Shown here piece by piece: positions 45,930 to 59,064 of a stretch of DNA of 64,000 bases. The DNA comes from Ctenosaura bakeri (lineage: Eukaryota > Chordata > Lepidosauria > Squamata > Iguanidae). How positions within the stretch are numbered: position 1 is the stretch's first letter; each line of letters starts with the position of its first letter. The notes beneath the pieces were generated by a model that saw only the letters and a list, made by a program, of their open reading frames with translations, was not told the origin of the DNA and did no database searches. The position numbers were made by a program, and so were the translations under genes. Location: the NCBI GenBank assembly GCA_948474755.1, contig CAOLHI010002111.1, positions 124,001 to 188,000 on the forward strand. Reading direction: 5' to 3'.

Positions 45930-46882
45930 TATTAGTAGGCCATACACCCCCACACTTCGATATGGTTTAATTGGCAAATATTAATTGGCATAAATATAAA
46001 TGATACCCTGCTATGGCTGCATGGCCATGCTAGCTAAGAGGAAGAAAAGCTGGCTGAACACGTGGGCTGTGAATTAGGTCAGGAAAGATCTCAAGGTGTA
46101 GGTAGGTCATAGTTAGGAAATCACCAGGAAACTCCAGTAATAATGGACCTATAGTTAGCCTTCAATGACTCAAACTTTACGAGACAATAGTTTCTGAGAT
46201 GTTCCCACAGGACAGCTGATTGTTTCAGTTCCTCTCCCTTTGACCAACAGACTTCCCTTTTGTCTCCACACCCGTCTGACAATTAAAAGAACTATCAGGA
46301 CTACCATTAGCCCTTTGTCACCTAACACTAAGACCATTATCTCATTCTAGACCCCACTGTACACCACTGTCTACTCTGCCAGAGAGCCATTAGCACCTTC
46401 ACCCTCCAGGCAGCAGAAGGATATTTAAACCCATCTTTGGCTAGCCAACTCACAGTACACTGGTTGCTGGTTGTCATTCTGCCACCCCAATTCCCATTTG
46501 TGTATTGTCCTTGCACTTCTAGTCTAAGCCACACTGCTTCTCTGCTGGATTGCTAAGTATCACCCACGATGTCCTAAACACTTGCTGTCCAAAACTTTCC
46601 TCCTTTACCCTTCAGATAGCCATGTGTTAATTTGACTGCTTGAATCTCATGTGTGTGATTGCAATTTCCCCAAATAAAACACCTTTTAAACAAGTTTACT
46701 TTTGGATCTCCATCTGGTTCCTCCCTGCACTAGTGCTGGTAGATATAGGTGTAAAAGATCTCATAAGGTTACCCCTCCCCTGACCACAACAGGCCTCCTC
46801 TTTGAGCTAATATTCTCCACCATTTCATTGTGGTAATGGCATCATGGGTGGACCTTTGAGTCACTCAGGTTTTGGGGTAACA
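45930..46882 (+). mobile_element. Solo ERV LTR with perfect 4-bp TSD
   Basis: A 953-bp LTR ending GTAACA; the 5' TG has become TA. A perfect duplication ACTC flanks it (45,926-45,929 and 46,883-46,886). ATATTTAAAC at 46,421-46,430 and AATAAA at 46,673-46,678 give plus orientation. It is the better copy of the family shared with 32,020-32,841. The 4-bp TSD fits ERV1-type integration. Confidence 0.85.
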
Positions 46883-46966
46883 ACTCTAGTTCTATGTCTT
46901 TATATGGCAATTAATAAATAAGACTAAATGATGTGAAGAAATACAAGGCGGATAATTGTAGGTCAC

Positions 46967-46972
46967 TTTATT
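46967..46972 (-). promoter_or_regulatory. Candidate polyadenylation signal AATAAA
   Basis: AATAAA on the minus strand, followed by 'gtgacctacaattatccgcc' and then a T/G-rich segment, a plausible cleavage context. It is the last such site before the LTR ending at 46,882. Confidence 0.35.
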
Positions 46973-48283
46973 TCTTGTTCAAAATACATATGAAACAAAT
47001 AGAATAAAATTATATCAAATGTCTCTTGTTTTTTGGTTTTTTTAAAGATATAAAATTATCACAAACTGTACACTTCATAACATGTTTTTGAGGTGTTGTC
47101 ATTACATATTTTGATTTTTTTCCCCTCTCTCTGCTGACAAATAGATTTTCACACATTCTAGATGTTACATTGTAAAAATACAGAAACATGTTGTACGTCT
47201 CTCAAAGGCTAGTGCAAAAAACAGTTACGATCTCAGTAATAACAATGATATAGTCTCAAGTTTCCACAATTGGCTATTTAGCGCATACAAAAAGCCAGCG
47301 ACATGTGTTGCTAGGGGTGTGTTGGGGAGTGTGCTTTTAAAAAATCCTGCCTATCAAATGCAGAAGCCAAGGATACCTACATGAACAGTGGCTAAATGCC
47401 AAATCACAAACTGCCTTGCAAAAGTCACATAGTTAATACTGCATAAAGGATACCCTACAAGATCCCATTCAGCTGACATCAAATAGCAAAGACTAGGCAG
47501 ACAATTCAAAGAATACTGACGTTCTTTATAGGCTACATTGACCTGGCTGGCTTTGTCACTTAAGATTATTCAACAGATAGGCAGTTTAATTGAGTTTGGG
47601 GTGTTCAGAGCCTGATACAGCTGTGAATACCAAAGAAAATGGCAATGCTGCCCTTGTAAATGGCCTTGCCCAAGATCTGTTATAATACAAGAGTGTCTGG
47701 CTGACATACAGTTTAGAAAATCTGCACTGTATGCAAATGCAGTGGCCTAAATCCAATGTCTGGTCCCAAGTACAGGAGATCCATGGAATCAATTGCTAAA
47801 TGGTAAGTCAGCACTTCTGTAAATCCAATGGGTTCAATGGGCCTACCCTAGTTGCAACAAGCATTGGGATATAGGCCACTGTCCTTTAGAGTGGAACGAA
47901 TGTTTTTTAGCAATGTTCTGTGGATAGTGTTTCAGTGCATATGCATCCATGTTAAACAGGTATTTTCATATTTCCTAAGGGGGCTTCATTGAGCCAAAGA
48001 ATTCACACCTATACATTGAGGCCATAGACAAGGAACATGTCTGTTGTATTCACTGGAAGGACTTTTACTAATGTCATTGCTATGTACTATTGATCTCTAA
48101 AGTCTTTCGTATCCACTGCATCAGGCTCTAATTTGTGAAACAATGACTTTGTACTTTAAAAGATTTTTTAAAAAGTGCATAATTACAATTTTTCACCATT
48201 CCTGCTTGGGTTCCCCCTCCCCTTTTTTTCAGTTAACCACTAAAACCCATTTTCCAAAACTATATATATACATAAATATATAT

Positions 48284-48299
48284 TCTCTCTCTCTCTCTG
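48284..48299. repeat. (CT)n microsatellite
   Basis: Short CT run preceded by TA-rich sequence. Confidence 0.85.
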
Positions 48300-48599
48300 T
48301 ATGTAAAACCAAAAAAGTATCTGGTGAATAAAATATATCAAAAGGCAGACTTTGTCCACTTCATCCCCATGGAGTAGCTTCCCTGAATATAATATTAAAA
48401 ATATAGCACAATAGTGGGGAAAAGGACATTATTATGCTAGAGCGTGTGTAAATTTTAGTTCTATGTAGTTGAGCTTGTAAGGCAATCATCAGTTCTGTTC
48501 CTGGCAAGGGGTGTCTCTCTACAAAAGGCAAATTGCCAAAGCAAATGGGTGAAGTTTCACTGGGTTTGGGGGGAATATGAAACTAGGTTATGACAGTGG

Positions 48600-48832
48600 A
48601 GAGCCAGTGTAATGTAATGGTTTGGGTATTCGACTAGGACTCTGAGAGACCAGGTTTAGGATCCCTGCTTGGTCAGGGAAACCCCTACATGACCAAAGGC
48701 CCACCACACTCTCTTAGCCTCACAGGAAGATAATGGTAAACCTGTTCTGAATGGATCATGACAAGAACTTCCAATGATAGGTTCATCTTAGGGTTGCCAT
48801 AAGTTGGAAATCACGGGAAGGAAAACAAGAGC
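48600..48832 (+). mobile_element. tRNA-derived SINE, near full length
   Basis: Head 'agccagtgtaatgtaatggtttgg' with a tRNA-like B box ('accaggtttaggatcc'); middle 'cacactctcttagcctcacaggaagataatggtaaacc'; tail 'ataggttcatcttagggttgccataagttgg'. It retains the middle region lost from the copies at 8,425 and 62,918. Confidence 0.85.
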
Positions 48833-49879
48833 ATTATGACAGTACGCTCATATTCTACTATATGGCCTTTAAAGAACACCAAACTGGTTACAGTTCTTTT
48901 TAAAGCAGGGTTGGGCAAGAAGTGGTCCTCAACCTAAGGGAAAAGCATTCTGGGAGTCAGTTGAACAGACTGCTGGCAAGAGTTATTGGTCACTCTCTCA
49001 GAAATCTGCTGAATATGGAAGAAGACAGAGGACAAAGAAAAATGGAGAATGAGATACTAGAATGTCAGAAAGAGGTCAAGAAAAAGAGTTTGGGAGGAAA
49101 AACAGGTGATTCTGCCCAATTTTTACTCTGGTCCCATCTACTGATGGCTTCAGTTCTGGCATTCACTGATGGCATGAGGTCCCTGACAGATTGAGGGAAC
49201 AGGGCTCTCAAGAAATAAAAAGGCTCACCAACTTCACTTTAAGGAATATATAGTATCCCTTCTTAAGGAATGCATGCTCAGTAGATCCTGCAAAGAAGCT
49301 GAACACTCTGTCTTTGAAGAATCCTGAACACAATAGGAAAATATTATAGATCCTCCTCATTTACTGAGGAATGCTGCTAGTTCTATTTTCCATCCTTGGA
49401 TGACAACAATTGTAGGAAATGTAGGGTGAGAAGGGGCATTCTGTGAAGAAAGATGCCATGTAAGTTGGGTTGCCATTGGCAGTTCATGAGTTAGGAGAGC
49501 TAATTCTTCCAGGATATACACTTGGGATTCATTAATTTTTTTAAATAGATACTTCAGTACAAATCTCATGTGTGGCCCCTTAGATATGAAGAATAAAGTA
49601 TCTTTTGGTATATTCCTGTTGAAGATACACGCAAGCAGGGGCCTTCTACTCACATCATAACTGATACCATGCATGTGTATTTAAAACTGGAACATAGCAA
49701 TACAATTAAATAATATGCATCCACCCTTCATACTTAATGACCAGAGTGCATATTTTGTAACCCTGAAGTGAAGTGAGCTAGAAGGAGGTACAGATTGCCT
49801 ATGTGAACTTGTAAGCTTCTTCTCATCTCAGACAAATAGACCGTGCAGGACAATATGTTGGACCAGAGCTTGAAAATGT

Positions 49880-49935
49880 TGCTTTTGGGGGCCTCAGCTC
49901 CCAGAATTCCTTAATCAGAATGGGCATTTAGCTCT
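49880..49935. repeat. Arm of the common fold-back repeat
   Basis: 'ggcctcagctcccagaattcc' followed by 'aatcagaatgggcattta'; only one arm. Confidence 0.4.
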
Positions 49936-50789
49936 GTGTTGGGCATTAAAGCACTTATGGATTTTATTTATGTAGTATGGCCCTGATCAGAATATTCAGT
50001 GCTCCCAGGAGGCTGCCACTGTCAACAATGAAAGAATGACCTTATTGAGCCCTTTCATGCAAACAATTTAATAATTTCCACAGCTGACAATGGGAAACCT
50101 TATCATACAAGTAGAGTCACTGTGCTACAGGATGTGGCCCATAGCTGTTTGCACTGACATGAATGTCTGAAGTGGACAAAGCATAGCTAACAATTTAGAA
50201 GAAAATAGTATAATTTATATGAAAGTGATACGTATCTATATATTTTCTATATTTTTAAACTAAGAAATAATTTCAATCTTCTTATCATTATCAAAAGTAA
50301 ACTTTGTTTCTTCATTTCCCATATAAATATATAGCTGTTTCATGTGCAAGGGGGCATTACAGTAAAGACAGGCACTCTGACAACTGATAACACAAACAAG
50401 ATTGCAATACCTATACAGTACAGGGAAAATCCCAAAAGACTTAGTAACACATCACATCTTAATTCTAACTCTGGCTATGCTGCTGCAAGTCTCATCATTT
50501 TTGTTACCATTCTAAGCAAGTGAGGCAAGCATTTCTTGCTTGATGGCTTCCCTGTTTCACATCAGTTATGATAAATAAAATCCCACATGCACAGCAGACT
50601 ATAGGCACATATTTAATCCAGGAAATTGTTCCAGATGTGTGAATGTCAGTGTATGCACAAAATAGAATTATACTGACTGTGGCAGACACAAGCCAGGGAA
50701 CCCCGGTTGTCACTTCTCCACTGCAAAGTGTTGGAAGTGGTTGTGTGGCACTTTTCTCCTGTTGTTGTGGAATGAGTATAATTTGATGG

Positions 50790-50970
50790 AAGGGCATATG
50801 TTTTACATGCAGAAAGTCCTGCATCCAATCCATGGCATTTCTAGTTAATGAAGGATCAGGTAGAAAGTGATGGAAAAGAATTCTTTCTGAGACCTTGGAA
50901 AGCTGTTGCCTGTTAGGGTAGGCATAATTGAGCTTGTCTGAGCTGGCATAAGGCAGCTTTTTATGTTTTT
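50790..50970 (+). mobile_element. tRNA-derived SINE (second family)
   Basis: 'gggcatatgttttacatgcagaaagtcctgcatccaatccatggcatt' is a tRNA-like B-box region. It is followed by 'ggatcaggtag', 'ttctgagaccttggaaagctgttgcc' and 'cataaggcagctttttatg', the usual body and end of a widespread reptile SINE. Confidence 0.8.
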
Positions 50971-51574
50971 TGACAAGAGGATGTATCAGGTTTAGAACAC
51001 ATTCCTTTGCTGTGAAAATACAAGATTCCAGGTCCCATCATGACATTTCCAAGTTGAAAAATATGTGAAGGAGAGATGGAATCTGAGGATGCAAAAAAAT
51101 AAAGGTTTATTCCAAGAAACAACCCAGTGTATTTCAGCTGGGAAATATCTGTATGGTTTCCAAATCTTGCAAATGGCAAGTGATCAAATATCTGAGTTAG
51201 CAAAATATTTTCCACTTAGAATTGCACCAGAATTTGCAAATGTCTTCTTATTCATGGCCAAAAGATGTAGAAAACATCCCAAATGAAAGACTTGTCCATC
51301 CGGGCCCTGGACTGGATTATATCCCTGGTATTCAGTGACATGAGTGCTTTCAACTATTAACATATATATAGGAGGCAGATACAGCACAGTCTTTTCCTTG
51401 CTAGTGATAGGTGTACCTCCTGAATTTAGACAGAGCAAACGGAGAGAATTTTTTCTCAGTTAATTTTTGAAGATGGCAAATGTCACCTTATTTGGTACTG
51501 AAAGAATGTGAGTTTTGTTCTTTGTTTTTAATTGAGTATAGGAGAGAGCAATACTGATAGATTTCCCCATTTTT

Positions 51575-51805
51575 AAAAATGATTTATTTGTATCTGCCTC
51601 TCCATATGGACCGAGGCGGCGAACAACTTACAAATAGCATGTATTTCGAAACATTTCTATACATGCCCCCAACAAGCTGGGTACTCATTTTACCGACCTG
51701 CAAAAGGATGGAAGGCTGAGTCAACCTTGGAGCCCGGCAGGATCGAACTCAAAACCTTGTGGCTTGCAGTACTGGCATTTAACCACTGCACCACCAGGGC
51801 TCCAG
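51575..51805 (-). mobile_element. tRNA-derived SINE (third family), near full length
   Basis: The inverted head reads 'gagccctggtggtgcagtggttaaatgcc' with a B box 'gagttcgatcctgcc'. The body has 'tccaaggttgactcagcctt' and 'ggtcggtaaaatgagtaccc'. The 5'-truncated copy at 14,355 is the same family. Confidence 0.85.
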
Positions 51806-53109
51806 AAAGTACCCCTATTTAAATTGGAAGAAAAGCAGCAGGGTTGAAAACCTCTTTCTGAATAAGCATTTCTTCAATTAAGATTTACTACTTTCCACCT
51901 GCCACTTTGCACCACTGAAGTAGCATCCAGGGTTTCCATTTCAAGTTTGTTTTCTGTAGTGTGTTTCTTCCATACAGCTCTCTTATCCATAATAGTTTCT
52001 CATTCATTCACATGGAGGCAAACAACCCGCTCCCCCCACTTAGTGTGCAGAAGAGATCTCTCCATTGAAATGAATGTTTAGCATCAGCAGAAATGTGAGC
52101 TTTGTGGCCATAATCAGCTTGGATCTTCTCTTGAACAAACTCTTTTCATTTCAATGGTGCTTGCACAGATGAATCCCAAACTCCATGAGATGAATGAATG
52201 TGCTGGTTAGGAGTGGTGCCTATAATTTCCAATGTCAATAGTTAATATAGACATCTATTAGAGACATTCTTCAGTTCATGCTTTCAGGCTTTAACTTCTT
52301 GAGCATAGATACCATGCTATTGAATTTTAACACTGTGTTTATACCTCATCTTATCAAGTCAAATTCTTGCTACAGTTGCACACACTGTGTGCTGTTTGAG
52401 CACTTGTTAACACATCAGACAATTACACTTAGGCTTGGCCATTCAGCACACATTCATGTTGCGGCATACAAAGATATGTCAAGTAATCTATTATCTATAT
52501 ACTTTTTTTTGTTCAAAAAAAGACTAATTTTGATTTAACACAAGAACAGTTACTGCAAATAGAGAAAGCGCAACAGCAAAGAGACTTTTAAAAAGTCATT
52601 GTTTAAAAGCAATAATATAGTTTCTACATATTGAAAATACTCTTGGGTTTGTAACAGTTCTGCACCAATGCAAAAATATTTTAAAAATGTCAATGCTATC
52701 TTTCAAAAGTATAGCATTTTTTAAAAGCAAAATGGACTAAGTTATTTTGTGCTATGTTTGAATTGCCATGAAAATTACAGTATTTGTGTGGGAGTATTCC
52801 AGTGGTCCACTGTGAGAGAATTTTTTAAAAATGTTAAAAATCACATGCAGTTCATTAGCTATCTATGTGAGAAGATTTCCAAGATGTTTCAAGTCTTTTG
52901 ATCTCAGAACTGATGTTAGCCAAGCAATGCTTTGCAACTCTTTTTGGCTGCACAAACACTGGAAATGATAGACAATTGTGGGGGTGAGGGAGATGTGGAA
53001 AAATAAATCCATCCATCTGTCTCTTGTGTCCTCTCTGATACATACTTATAACTATTGATGATAATTTGATTATGATTATGTCTATTCAGCCAAGGATCCT
53101 TGATACGTG

Positions 53110-53157
53110 TATATATGTGTGTGTGTGTGTCTGTGTGTGTGCACGCGCACACACATA
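53110..53157. repeat. (TG)n/(CA)n microsatellite
   Basis: A TG run passes through GCACGCGC into CA, a potential Z-DNA-forming alternating tract. Confidence 0.9.
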
Positions 53158-53771
53158 TGCATGTGGGGTGATATCTAGATTGTGTGTGTTATATTTTGGT
53201 TCATGTGGAAGGGAGTGGGTTTCTGCCACTTTTTACTTCACCGTTATCCTTTCGAGGGGGCAGCTTAGCCACAAAGGAATTCAGATCTTGGGCTGAAATA
53301 GGTTCCCATGGCATTCTGCCTGGTCAAGAAAGATGACTGTGAGCTGAGGCTTTTACATATATGTTTAGGACCTGACTAGTGATAGCTTGCAGCTTCCACC
53401 ATAAGGGTGCTTTGTCTTTGAAGGTTTCATCCCTAAAACAAATTCAGCACCTTGGATAGCTCCCCTGAAGCCTTTAATAAAACCAAAAACAGATCTGATA
53501 TGGAAGAACCAACCCTGCCAACTTTAGCTATCCAATTTCATCTCCACACAAGTAGACCCTTTTCATGTACAAATGTGTAAGTATCTGTTCACTCTGCACA
53601 ATCTATTTGCAGTGGTCAGGGATGGCTAGGAGGTGGACAGCTCAAAGCTTGCTATAACACTGTGGCTGTGGATTACCCTGCCATATGGCAAAGCAAATTT
53701 CAATTTTTCTAGGACTCCAACAGTTTTGTTCTTGATAATCAAAAATGTAATGAAACTTTTTCAGGATTGAA

Positions 53772-53775
<4 letters not shown>

Positions 53776-53823
<48 letters not shown>

Positions 53824-53826
53824 GGG
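53776..53826. repeat. (GT)n(GA)n compound microsatellite
   Basis: About 12 GT units followed by about 12 GA units. Confidence 0.95.
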
Positions 53827-54144
53827 TGAGAGTGAGAGTGCACACAAGAGCACTTGGAAGTAACAGGTTACTACACCTGTAATGAGGACATAGCCAAGTT
53901 TCAGAGGCAATTTCAGAGGCAATTCAGCAAGCGGGATGAAATTTACTTTACTGGTGTAACACCTGATATTTCTAGTTACTTTTTCTGGTTACCAGTTATT
54001 TTTCTAGTTATTTTTCAAAGCTATCTTTAAGGGACATTTTTGAGGTATTTTCAGAGGAATCTCCAATTTCTTTGGTGAATACAGAGTACAGGGGATGTGA
54101 ATACAGAGTACAGAACATATAAGTGCACTGCACCACTGTGGCGT

Positions 54145-54215
54145 AATGGACACAGTAGCCTTCCTCAACTTGAATTACAACTCCTGACATTGCTAGCCAG
54201 CATGGGGGTGGGTGG
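54145..54215. repeat. Arm of the common fold-back repeat
   Basis: 'aattacaactcctgacattgctagccagcatgggg' matches one arm. Confidence 0.45.
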
Positions 54216-57019
54216 TTTGGCATTTGTGGTATACAAATACAGGCTCAAATCTCCACCCAAATCTTCTATGCTGAGCCTCCCTGTCTTTTGGGGTTTTAAG
54301 CTTGGTGTGGCAAAAGGAAGGGAAAAGAAGCTAATTACTATCCTGAGCCTAAAGGGTTAGTGGAAGAAGAGGAATCAATATGACATAAATAAATGGAACA
54401 AACAAAACTTAGTATCTGCACATGTGGTATTAGGGTTACAAAGGATTCTTCTCCAACCTAGTTAGATGATATATACAGCTAAGTACAGCTGGTATTTCCA
54501 GCTAGAGTATATCTACTGAAGTGAGTCTTGAATGGTAAGTCAATATCATCAAGTAAATCCCATTGCTACTTGGGACTAGTAATTGGATTCAGGTACCCTA
54601 GGTTACAAAGATTTTCTGGACGGGGTAAAACTCTTGCATCTAACTGGGAAGGAGTGGACACAGGATCACCCAGCACAAATTTCTCCTTTTGTATTGGAAA
54701 AGTTTCTTGGCATTCAGTAAAGTGTCTCTGAATAAAGTATTTTGTACTTCTGTAGTACAAAAATAAATGTAGATTCAGCATACTATAGATTTAGCCCATT
54801 ATTTCACAAAAAATAATTTATGTTTGCACATGTGCATGTACATACACATTTTTCAAAATTCAACTGCTTACTGAAATAATTCATTTCAAAAGTATTTTCT
54901 AATTTGTCTATCTGCAATGTATTTAAGATTGCTTGTAGAGCACCAAATAAAATACAAAAAGATGAACAACAAATTCTGTTTGATTTGTTTCCCCCTGTCC
55001 ACGTTAAGAATATCCATGATTTCAAAACAATGAAAGAAATGTTCATTTATCTACTTGGATTTGCTAATTTTCAGTTTGGGATGAAGGTATGAATACTGCA
55101 AAGATTCTATGTGCAATAAATGAGTAGTTTGAGAGCTACCAATAGACTTGCTCACATGAGTAAACTTAGACAGATACATAAATCTTTGCAGAACTAAGTT
55201 CAAAGATCAGGGTTTTTTTATATAAAAAAATACCCACAGTTACTTATTGAAACACAACACTGGATAAATAAATAGCAAGTAATTTACAACTGGCATTTAA
55301 TTTCCAAAGCTGGACAGAAAGATTAGGTCCTCCCAGCTGAAGACAGACTTGTCTTCAAGGAAATAAACAGTTCGAGGTAAATGTCACTTCCTCTGTGGTG
55401 TATGGCACATTTCTATTGTTTCACTCTCACCTCTGATCAGACCAGATTTAAAGTTTTTGAAACACCAAACTGTTCAGAATCTGTTCACTGCAAAAGAAAC
55501 AGGATGAATGCTTACACCACTTACTTATTCGTAATTTTTTGGGAAAAAATTGATACCTTCAGCTGAAGTTTATGCTGACACAGCAGCTTCAGTGTTTCAA
55601 AGATGTATGTTAACTTCTACAAAAGAATAGGGTTACTATTACTAACATTCATTGCAATCCTATATACATTTATATGTAAGTGCTAGTTCAGATGGGTCAT
55701 AGGTATACTGCATGCCTGGGTGGAGGAATAAGCTGCCGCACTTTATATTCTCCTTCATTGTGAATATCATCTTTAAGGAAAACAGGGATCTGTTTATCTA
55801 GACCCTGTTTAAATTGCCACACAAAGGCTTCATTCATAGGGCTTGAGTCCAATGGCTGATGTATTCTGCAGCAGATGAAGAACCAGGGTAGTGTGCATGC
55901 ACCCTGCCTTCAGTCCCAGAAAATCATATTTACAGGATTGTATCCGCATATTCTCATCCAGGGCCCCCTGTACTTATGAAATTCTGTAGAACGCTGCACG
56001 TACGAAGCATTCTCCAGGTAACATGAATGAAGAAGCTCTTGCTCAAGCAGATCTCTTTGTGAGGACTGCTGACTTCATATGCACACCTGAGCCAATGCAT
56101 CAGGGCTTTTGCAGACATTCTTGCCTTTGTGTGCTTAAGACCCGTTGATGCCACTGCACACAACATTGTGCATAACTGCAGCCCTATAGCTGACCCCCCA
56201 CACACATTTACACACATTCAGATTGTGTGATGATTCATGTATATGGTTAAACAGGAAATATGTATTATTTCCATCCACTGCTTTCCCTTGTACGCACAAA
56301 AGCATGCGATGTAGGCATTTTATGAGAAAATCCATATGCATAAGTGCTCTGTTTGCACAAGCTTTCCCATTCTTTTCTTGAGAAGGAAAAATGATGTTAT
56401 CTGAGCCAGTATGGATGCATATAGACCTCTCCATAAAGTATCCACCTCACATATTGTTTTAAATGAGTGGCTGGAATATAGGCTCTTCCATCATGTGAGA
56501 TGCCTACCATTCCCTTCTCCACCATGTGACCTGACTCTTAGATGAGTTAATGTACTGGAGCTTAGAAGTTACTTTCACTGCGCTTAGTGGGACCAACACC
56601 TAAAGAAGTGCTCACAGGATTGCAACATTAAATGAACAAGGAAGAGCACAAACAGAAAGATTATCCCTTTGGTGTTTGATAATAATCTAAAGAAATCTGA
56701 GATATGAAATACCTTCCTACTTATAATAAAACTCATGATTGTTAATACAAAACTATGACATAAAAAATTGTATGTTCTTTTCAGAACACTATGCTACATT
56801 TGTTTGCAAACTTGATAGGGATCTGGGAGGGGAATAATAGGTGAAAACCAGTGCAAAGTTCAATCTTACAGTATCTCACTACAAAAATGTAGCATCAAGA
56901 GTTCAAGGTCCTTTTTTTATAGATTGTATGTGAAGAAAAAAAGTGAGAGCAGGTTTGAAATCACTAGAGAGAATGCACAAGTATGTATGAGCCTTGCAAA
57001 ATCAAACAGTGCTTTAATA

Positions 57020-57068
57020 TGCCATTTCTGCACTAGACTGTGTAGTGCAGTCTAGTGTGGAAATGGTC
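57020..57068. mobile_element. TTA-target MITE remnant: ends only
   Basis: 'GCCATTTCTGCACTAGACTG', 5 bases, then 'TGCAGTCTAGTGTGGAAATGGTC'. These are the two outer ends of the MITE family joined with the whole interior missing, giving a small hairpin. Confidence 0.7.
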
Positions 57069-58527
57069 ATAGTATTTTTGTGATGGCTATTTCAAAGAAA
57101 AGCATACCTACAAGATGCATTGTAAGAATTCTGCAAGGTTATATCTCACATTTCTGTGTAATAATGAAGTCTTGTCAATCAAAATAAGAAAGAATACTTT
57201 CTAGAAAGGGTAACACACTGACTGCGTACGCTGAGTTAAACCCATTAACATCTAGAAAGAAATACCATTCTATATTGGTAGTGTGTAGTATCTATCTATA
57301 CTCAAATGTGTGAGGGTTTTTTCCCCTCCAGTACAGAATACTGAAACATTAGGTAATATCAGATAAGAAACACTGTTAGGAGAGTATATGTGTACCAACA
57401 TTGGTGGTAGGACAAGTTAACTCTGGGCTAAATCTGTTGCCCAAATTTGCCAGCCCAGGTTCTTCCTTCATATATTAGTATCAGAAGAAAAAGCAGTGAG
57501 ATGAAGAAACACCTTTTCATCATGCTTATCTCCTTCTTCCTTCTTGTCATCTTTTTATGCATCCACCAATCCCACAAATAAAGCTGGACTGAAAAGCAAT
57601 TGCCCAGTATTTGCCAGTTTGATATAGCAAAAGGCCTACATATTTTACTACATAGTAATAGCCAACAGGCTACAGTGCCAAATGAAGGCTCAAACTAGAC
57701 ATGATTTTCAAATATTTTTGCATTTAAAGTGCAAATGTGGAAAGAATGCAAATAGCTGCCATTAGATGGACAGTCAAATAAATATACGGTATTTAAAGAG
57801 TGCTGTGGAGAAATAATTTCTATCAGGATCGCAGCAGGAAGGGAATATAATCCTTCTCAGCTGTTGTGATTATCAATACTGTCAGGCCCTCTGGTAGCTG
57901 CTGTTTATTTACACTTAAACAACAAAAAAGCAATCACCATTGACTGTAACTACAAAAAAACATTTAGCATCATGTCTAGTTTGACCCTAACACCTGGCCC
58001 TTTACACATTATACTTTTAGATGTACAATGAAGATGTAGTATGAATCACAAAAAAATGTGTGGTAGGCTTCTCAGGGATCTGTGGTTGACTGCAGTTCCC
58101 TATAAGTTACTCATCCGTCCAGTGGCAAACCTGATTTTTTTTACCCCTCTGTAATGTGTTTTTGCTGATAAGTTAGAGGCAAGCTGTCAAAAAAAGGGAA
58201 GTACAGAAGAAAACTTGATATTGACAGAGGCTGTGTTTTCATGAAGGTGAAGTTGCTTTCAAGACCTTATATAATACATATTTGTTCTTCTTAATATCTT
58301 GTTCATTCAAAGAAAGAAGTGATAATGACTATGTTTAGTGACATCCTGGGTCCAGTACTCAAATCAGATACAATGAGAAATTAAGAATCACAAACAAAGA
58401 TATGGTGGGAAAATGACATATTATAAATGCAAAGATATGGATGTAGGTCATTATTTGGACCCAAACCTTCGGTTGTGTGTACGTAGGATGACCTTGTGAC
58501 AGTGATAATCAGGGCCTCTGGTTCAGT

Positions 58528-58599
58528 CTAGGGTGTAGGTGGTGGTTTGGGTGATGAACAAGATCCTTGACTGTCAAAACTAGTTGCTCGGCCTGGTAA
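58528..58599 (-). CDS. Candidate 3'-terminal coding exon, gene not recognised
   Basis: On the minus strand a T-rich tract and TTTTAG acceptor (AG at 58,601-58,600) precede 23 open codons and TAG. In the frame beginning at the first exon base the peptide ends GRATSFDSQGSCSSPKPPPTP. This Ser/Pro-rich tail looks like the C-terminus of a signalling or cytoskeletal protein, but I cannot name it. The intron phase is unknown; another frame also stays open for about 30 codons. The acceptor's pyrimidine tract abuts a CR1 end. Confidence 0.3.
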   Translation of the reverse strand, partial: LPGRATSFDSQGSCSSPKPPPTP

Positions 58600-58607
58600 C
58601 TAAAATA

Positions 58608-58690
58608 AACAATAAGAACATAAGAAAAGCCTTTGTAGGTCCATGCATCTCTCAAATCCAACACCCTGAGTCTCACATTTGTCAACACTG
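58608..58690 (-). mobile_element. CR1 LINE 3' terminal fragment
   Basis: 'aacaataagaacataagaaaagcc' is the inverted 'cttatgttcttat' end of CR1, followed by a decayed 'tccaacaccctgagtctcacatttgtcaac' 3' UTR part. It lies directly upstream of the candidate acceptor at 58,600. Confidence 0.65.
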
Positions 58691-59064
58691 CATATCTGGG
58701 CAGAGCTCAGAACTCTCAAAACTATGAGGGCTGGGGAAGTCTGGGATCTGTGGCTGAAACAACTGTGAGAAGTTCACAGGAAGAACATGAAGGGAACAGT
58801 GTTCTATTATTGTTTTCCCAGTACTGAGTTACATGTAGCCAGCATGACTACTAGCCATTTATAGATTCACCTTGCCCCTTGAATTGTCTACTCCCCTTTC
58901 AAGGCCATCTGAGCTAGAGGGCATCCTGACTTTTACTGATAGCATGTCCCACAAATCATTATGTGTTGTGTGGGAAGAGCACTTTCTTATTTTTCAACAT
59001 TATCCATTGGTCATGTTTTTATCCAGACTTTCCTCTAATGAGGAAGCTGGCATGCATGGCTGTG

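Larger units (their letters stand above)
46945..58527 (-). other. Putative long 3' UTR of a minus-strand gene
   Basis: This 11.6-kb stretch is poorer in transposons than the rest of the window (three SINEs, two repeat arms, two microsatellites and a tiny MITE). It runs from the stop codon of the candidate exon at 58,528 to a minus-strand AATAAA at 46,967. Neuronal vertebrate genes can have 3' UTRs this long. No frame in it looks coding. The proposal is inference; it could also be intergenic or intronic. Confidence 0.35.
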
